DNA of 6,611 bases from Clostridiales bacterium (lineage in GTDB: Bacteria; Bacillota; Clostridia; Oscillospirales; Acutalibacteraceae), in the NCBI GenBank assembly GCA_019421725.1, contig JAHZES010000109.1:304-6914 (forward strand), in the 5' to 3' direction. Numbering within the stretch: position 1 is the stretch's first letter; the number at the start of each line of letters is the position of its first letter. Shown here piece by piece: positions 4,937 to 6,611 of the stretch. The notes beneath the pieces were generated by a model. It was not told where the DNA came from, made no database searches, and worked only from the letters and a program-made list of their open reading frames with translations. A program made the position numbers and the translations under genes.

Positions 4937-4969
4937 GAAAAGCGAATATCAGTTCGCTTTTCCGGAAAA
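4937..4969 (+). promoter_or_regulatory. Hairpin at the 5' end of the thioredoxin leader
   Basis: GAAAAGCGAA (4937-4946) pairs perfectly with TTCGCTTTTC (4953-4962) around the six-base loop TATCAG. The distal arm also belongs to a 12-bp palindrome TTTTCCGGAAAA (4958-4969), so two conformations exclude each other. It begins within a few bases of the predicted transcript start, a place typical of RNA-stabilising 5' hairpins; with only four T after the stem it would be a weak terminator at best. Confidence 0.45.
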
Positions 4970-5024
4970 ATTAAAACAATCCAAATCTAATGCTGCACAA
5001 GTTGCAAAGAAGGGATGGTCAGCA

Positions 5025-5339
5025 ATGGCAATGATAACGATTACAAAGGAAAATTTTGAAAAGGAAGTTCTGCGGGCCGAAAAGCCGGTAATGGTAGATT
5101 TTTGGGCGACCTGGTGCGGACCGTGCCGCATGCTTTCGCCGATCATCGATCAGTTGGCGGAGGAGCGCACCGACGCTGTGTTCGGCAAGGTAGATGTGGA
5201 CGAGCAGCGGGAGCTTGCCGCCCAGTTTGGCATCATGAGCATTCCGACTGTGGTAGTGTTTAAGGGAGGAAAAGCCGTCCGCCAAACAGTCGGCGCACAA
5301 CCGAAGGCCGCTTTGGAGAAAATGCTGGAGGATATTTAA
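5025..5339 (+). CDS. trxA: Thioredoxin
   Basis: A 104-residue cytoplasmic thiol-disulfide oxidoreductase with the whole thioredoxin fold. The active site is WCGPC (Trp30, Cys31, Cys34), the buried acid is Asp25 in VDFWATWCGPCR, and the cis-proline is Pro74 in MSIPTVVVF. GGK at 81-83 and Gly90 (VGAQPKAALEKML) fit the C-terminal half. It reduces ribonucleotide reductase, peroxiredoxins and other disulfides using electrons from thioredoxin reductase, whose gene is not in the window. Start ATG 5025 is favoured by AAGGGATGG about 9 nt upstream; ATG 5031, two codons later, would also give a normal protein. The open frame extends upstream to 4764, but that part crosses a terminator and the promoter and is not coding. 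Expression is from its own near-consensus promoter. Length equals the family norm; nothing odd in the protein. Confidence 0.96.
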   Translation: MAMITITKENFEKEVLRAEKPVMVDFWATWCGPCRMLSPIIDQLAEERTDAVFGKVDVDEQRELAAQFGIMSIPTVVVFKGGKAVRQTVGAQPKAALEKMLEDI

Positions 5340-5583
5340 TGAAAGAATGAGCCTCGGCGCTGCTCGCAAACGGGACTGCTGCGGCATTTTTGACCTGGCT
5401 TACCCTGCAGAGGGCGGCGCAGAAGCCGAATCTGCTCCGGAAAGCAGGAGATACGGTCAACGAAGCTATTCTGCTCTGCGGGGGTAAATTCTCATTGCGC
5501 GTGCCGGGAAAATATGATATTCTTGAAGCGGGTGCCGTACCGGACAGCGGCGCAGGCCAAAGAGAAAAACGGAGCGGATGCAG
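5340..5583 (+). other. GC-rich intergenic region between thioredoxin and the AraC regulator
   Basis: No convincing gene. Two overlapping plus frames (a 46-codon frame from ATG 5347 and a 65-codon frame 5390-5587) have no ribosome binding site and no recognisable family. The base composition is coding-like, which may mean decayed coding sequence. I see no clear terminator for thioredoxin here and only a poor promoter (TATGAT at 5509-5514 without a good -35) for the next gene, so partial read-through from thioredoxin is possible. Confidence 0.4.
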
Positions 5584-6438
5584 ATGAATTCACAGGGCTA
5601 TTACCGTGTGCTTGACGGAACTGTAAATAATTTCGCCAATGGAGATCTTCCGTTGGTGGTCAACTGTACGGGACAATGCGTAATGGAGTTTCCGTTTGAA
5701 ACGCAGGACAACCGGCAGGACAATTATCTGCTGTATCTTTACTCCGGAGAGCTGACTGTATGGATCGGCGGCGAGCGCAGGGTGCTGCATGCCGGCCAGG
5801 CGATCGTGTTTTACAGCGGAAAGCCTTACCGTTACCAAAGCGCGGCGGGGGAACCGATTCTGTATTATTGGGTGCATATTGCCGGCAGCAGGGCGAGAGA
5901 TCTGCTGCGGCGCTGCGGATTAGAAGATCACAGGCCGATGACGATCGGTCTGCAGGAGGAGCTGGTTCTCTGCTTTCAGCGGCTTTTTTCGGAATTTATC
6001 CGCCGTGAAGAGTGCTTTGACCTGTGTACGGGGGCGCTGGCGGCGCAGCTTTGTGTGATGGTCGGGCGCCTGTATGCGCGCAGTGAGCACAGAGGCGCGG
6101 CGCATACCGATCGTCTCGTTGAATCGCTGGATTATATTCATCGGAATTACTGCGAAGAGATTCCGATCGCTCAGCTGGCGCAAATGGAGCATCTGAGCGC
6201 CAGCCAGTACCGGGCGGTGTTCCGCAGTGCAACGGGCGTTTCTCCGCGCGCCTATGTCACGATGCTGCGTATGCACCGGGCCCGTGAGCTGATCGTGCAG
6301 ACAAGCCTTCCGTTCGGGGAAATTGCCGAACAGCTTGGGTATCGCGATCCGCTTTATTTCAGCCGCGTTTTCCGGGAAAATTGCGGTGTTTCTCCACGGG
6401 AGTATCGAAGACGACCCCGGGAAGAAGCCCGTGGCTGA
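5584..6438 (+). CDS. AraC-family transcriptional regulator with N-terminal cupin sensor domain
   Basis: A 284-residue DNA-binding regulator. Residues about 20-105 form a beta-rich cupin/AraC-binding domain (YLYSGELTVWIGG, LHAGQAIVFYSGKPYRY, YYWVHIAG), the usual sugar- or small-ligand sensor. A helical linker follows (about 120-175). The C-terminal double helix-turn-helix spans about 178-276: first HTH IPIAQLAQMEHLSASQYRAV, second HTH FGEIAEQLGYRDPLYFSRVF, ending in the classic GVSPREYRR. The C-terminus stops soon after, as normal. ATG 5584 is preferred because GGAG (5571-5574) lies 9 nt before it; ATG 5578, two codons earlier, is only 3 nt from that site. Such proteins usually activate carbohydrate-use genes in cis, but no transporter or sugar enzyme is next to it, so ligand and targets are unknown. 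It is followed by a terminator. Confidence 0.93.
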   Translation: MNSQGYYRVLDGTVNNFANGDLPLVVNCTGQCVMEFPFETQDNRQDNYLLYLYSGELTVWIGGERRVLHAGQAIVFYSGKPYRYQSAAGEPILYYWVHIAGSRARDLLRRCGLEDHRPMTIGLQEELVLCFQRLFSEFIRREECFDLCTGALAAQLCVMVGRLYARSEHRGAAHTDRLVESLDYIHRNYCEEIPIAQLAQMEHLSASQYRAVFRSATGVSPRAYVTMLRMHRARELIVQTSLPFGEIAEQLGYRDPLYFSRVFRENCGVSPREYRRRPREEARG

Positions 6439-6502
6439 CAGACGCTGCCGCGTTCGGATCACCGGCCGGAAATTTTGCGCGCCCGCAGCGGATAGAAAAA
6501 AG

Positions 6503-6542
6503 AAAAGCCTGAAATCACATTTTACTGCGATTTCAGGCTTTT
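6503..6542. terminator. Bidirectional terminator between the AraC regulator and tRNA-Thr
   Basis: AAAAGCCTGAAATC (6503-6516) pairs perfectly over 14 bp with GATTTCAGGCTTTT (6529-6542). The plus strand ends in TTTTT for the regulator; the minus strand ends in TTTTCTTTTTT for the convergent tRNA transcript. Confidence 0.93.
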
Positions 6543-6546
6543 TGTC

Positions 6547-6611
6547 TGGAGCTGGTTGACGGACTTGAACCCCCGACCTGCTGATTACAAATCAGCTGCT
6601 CTACCAACTGA
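6547..6611 (-). tRNA. tRNA-Thr (anticodon UGU), 5' end cut by the window
   Basis: Read on the minus strand, the sequence gives the D arm (TCAGTTGGTAGAGC), an anticodon stem GCTGA/TCAGC around TTTGTAA with anticodon TGT (plus-strand 6587-6589), the variable loop AGGTC, the T loop TTCAAGT (6563-6569), the 3' acceptor strand AACCAGC, discriminator T and an encoded CCA (6547-6549). About 11 bases at the 5' end lie outside. UGU reads ACA and, if U34 is modified, other Thr codons. The T stem GGGGG/CCGTC contains a G-G mismatch at its middle position and a G-U pair, which is unusual for a working tRNA. The shared terminator follows directly. Confidence 0.9.

Noticed and set aside
4764..5024. N-terminal extension of the thioredoxin reading frame
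   Set aside because: It runs through a strong terminator and the trxA promoter, and the thioredoxin fold begins at 5025.
5390..5587. 65-codon plus-strand frame upstream of the AraC gene
   Set aside because: No ribosome binding site, no recognisable domain, and it overlaps the start of the well-supported regulator gene.

Overview
The window looks like chromosomal DNA from an anaerobic Gram-positive (Firmicutes), most likely class Clostridia and plausibly an Oscillospiraceae/Ruminococcaceae-type organism. The pointers are strong AGGAGG-type ribosome binding sites, a clostridial 2[4Fe-4S] ferredoxin, a QueT-type queuosine-precursor transporter, sigma-A-like promoters and moderate G+C content in the genes with AT-rich spacers. 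This placement is inference; there is no rRNA in the window. I see no phage, IS, transposon or CRISPR signal.

Layout. (1) 1-1526, minus strand: a metal-efflux operon. It has a consensus promoter overlaid by two TGAA-N6-TTCA-type inverted repeats (ArsR/SmtB-like operators), a 73-aa free-standing HMA metal-binding protein, and a P1B-type Zn/Cd/Pb ATPase whose C-terminal part runs off the left edge. (2) 1527-1750: divergent AT-rich spacer. (3) 1751-3816, plus strand: promoter, about 94 nt of structured leader, queT, then an O-antigen ligase/polymerase-like membrane protein, closed by a strong terminator. The leader is a good candidate for a preQ1-sensing riboswitch acting on the queT ribosome binding site. 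(4) 3836-4257: a gene-poor stretch with a terminator facing left, a possible small RNA on the minus strand, and an extended -10 promoter. (5) 4258-4495: a 56-aa ferredoxin with its own terminator. (6) 4589-4883: an internally deleted sugar-epimerase/SDR-like gene in which about 11 N-terminal residues are joined in frame to the last 60 or so; it ends in a very stable terminator. (7) 4899-5339: thioredoxin with a near-consensus promoter and a hairpin in its 5' UTR. (8) 5584-6438: an AraC-family regulator with a cupin sensor domain. (9) 6503-6611: a bidirectional terminator and, on the minus strand, a tRNA-Thr(UGU) cut by the right edge.

How the genes work together. The HMA protein and the ATPase form one functional unit, metal delivery/sensing and export. 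queT is a salvage gene for the tRNA modification queuosine and probably shares a transcript with the ligase-like gene, with no obvious biochemical link. Ferredoxin and thioredoxin are independent housekeeping redox carriers, each with its own promoter. The AraC regulator has no recognisable target in the window. The observations most worth a second look are the queT leader, the operator architecture of the metal operon, the deleted epimerase, and the transcript candidate at 3836-3945.
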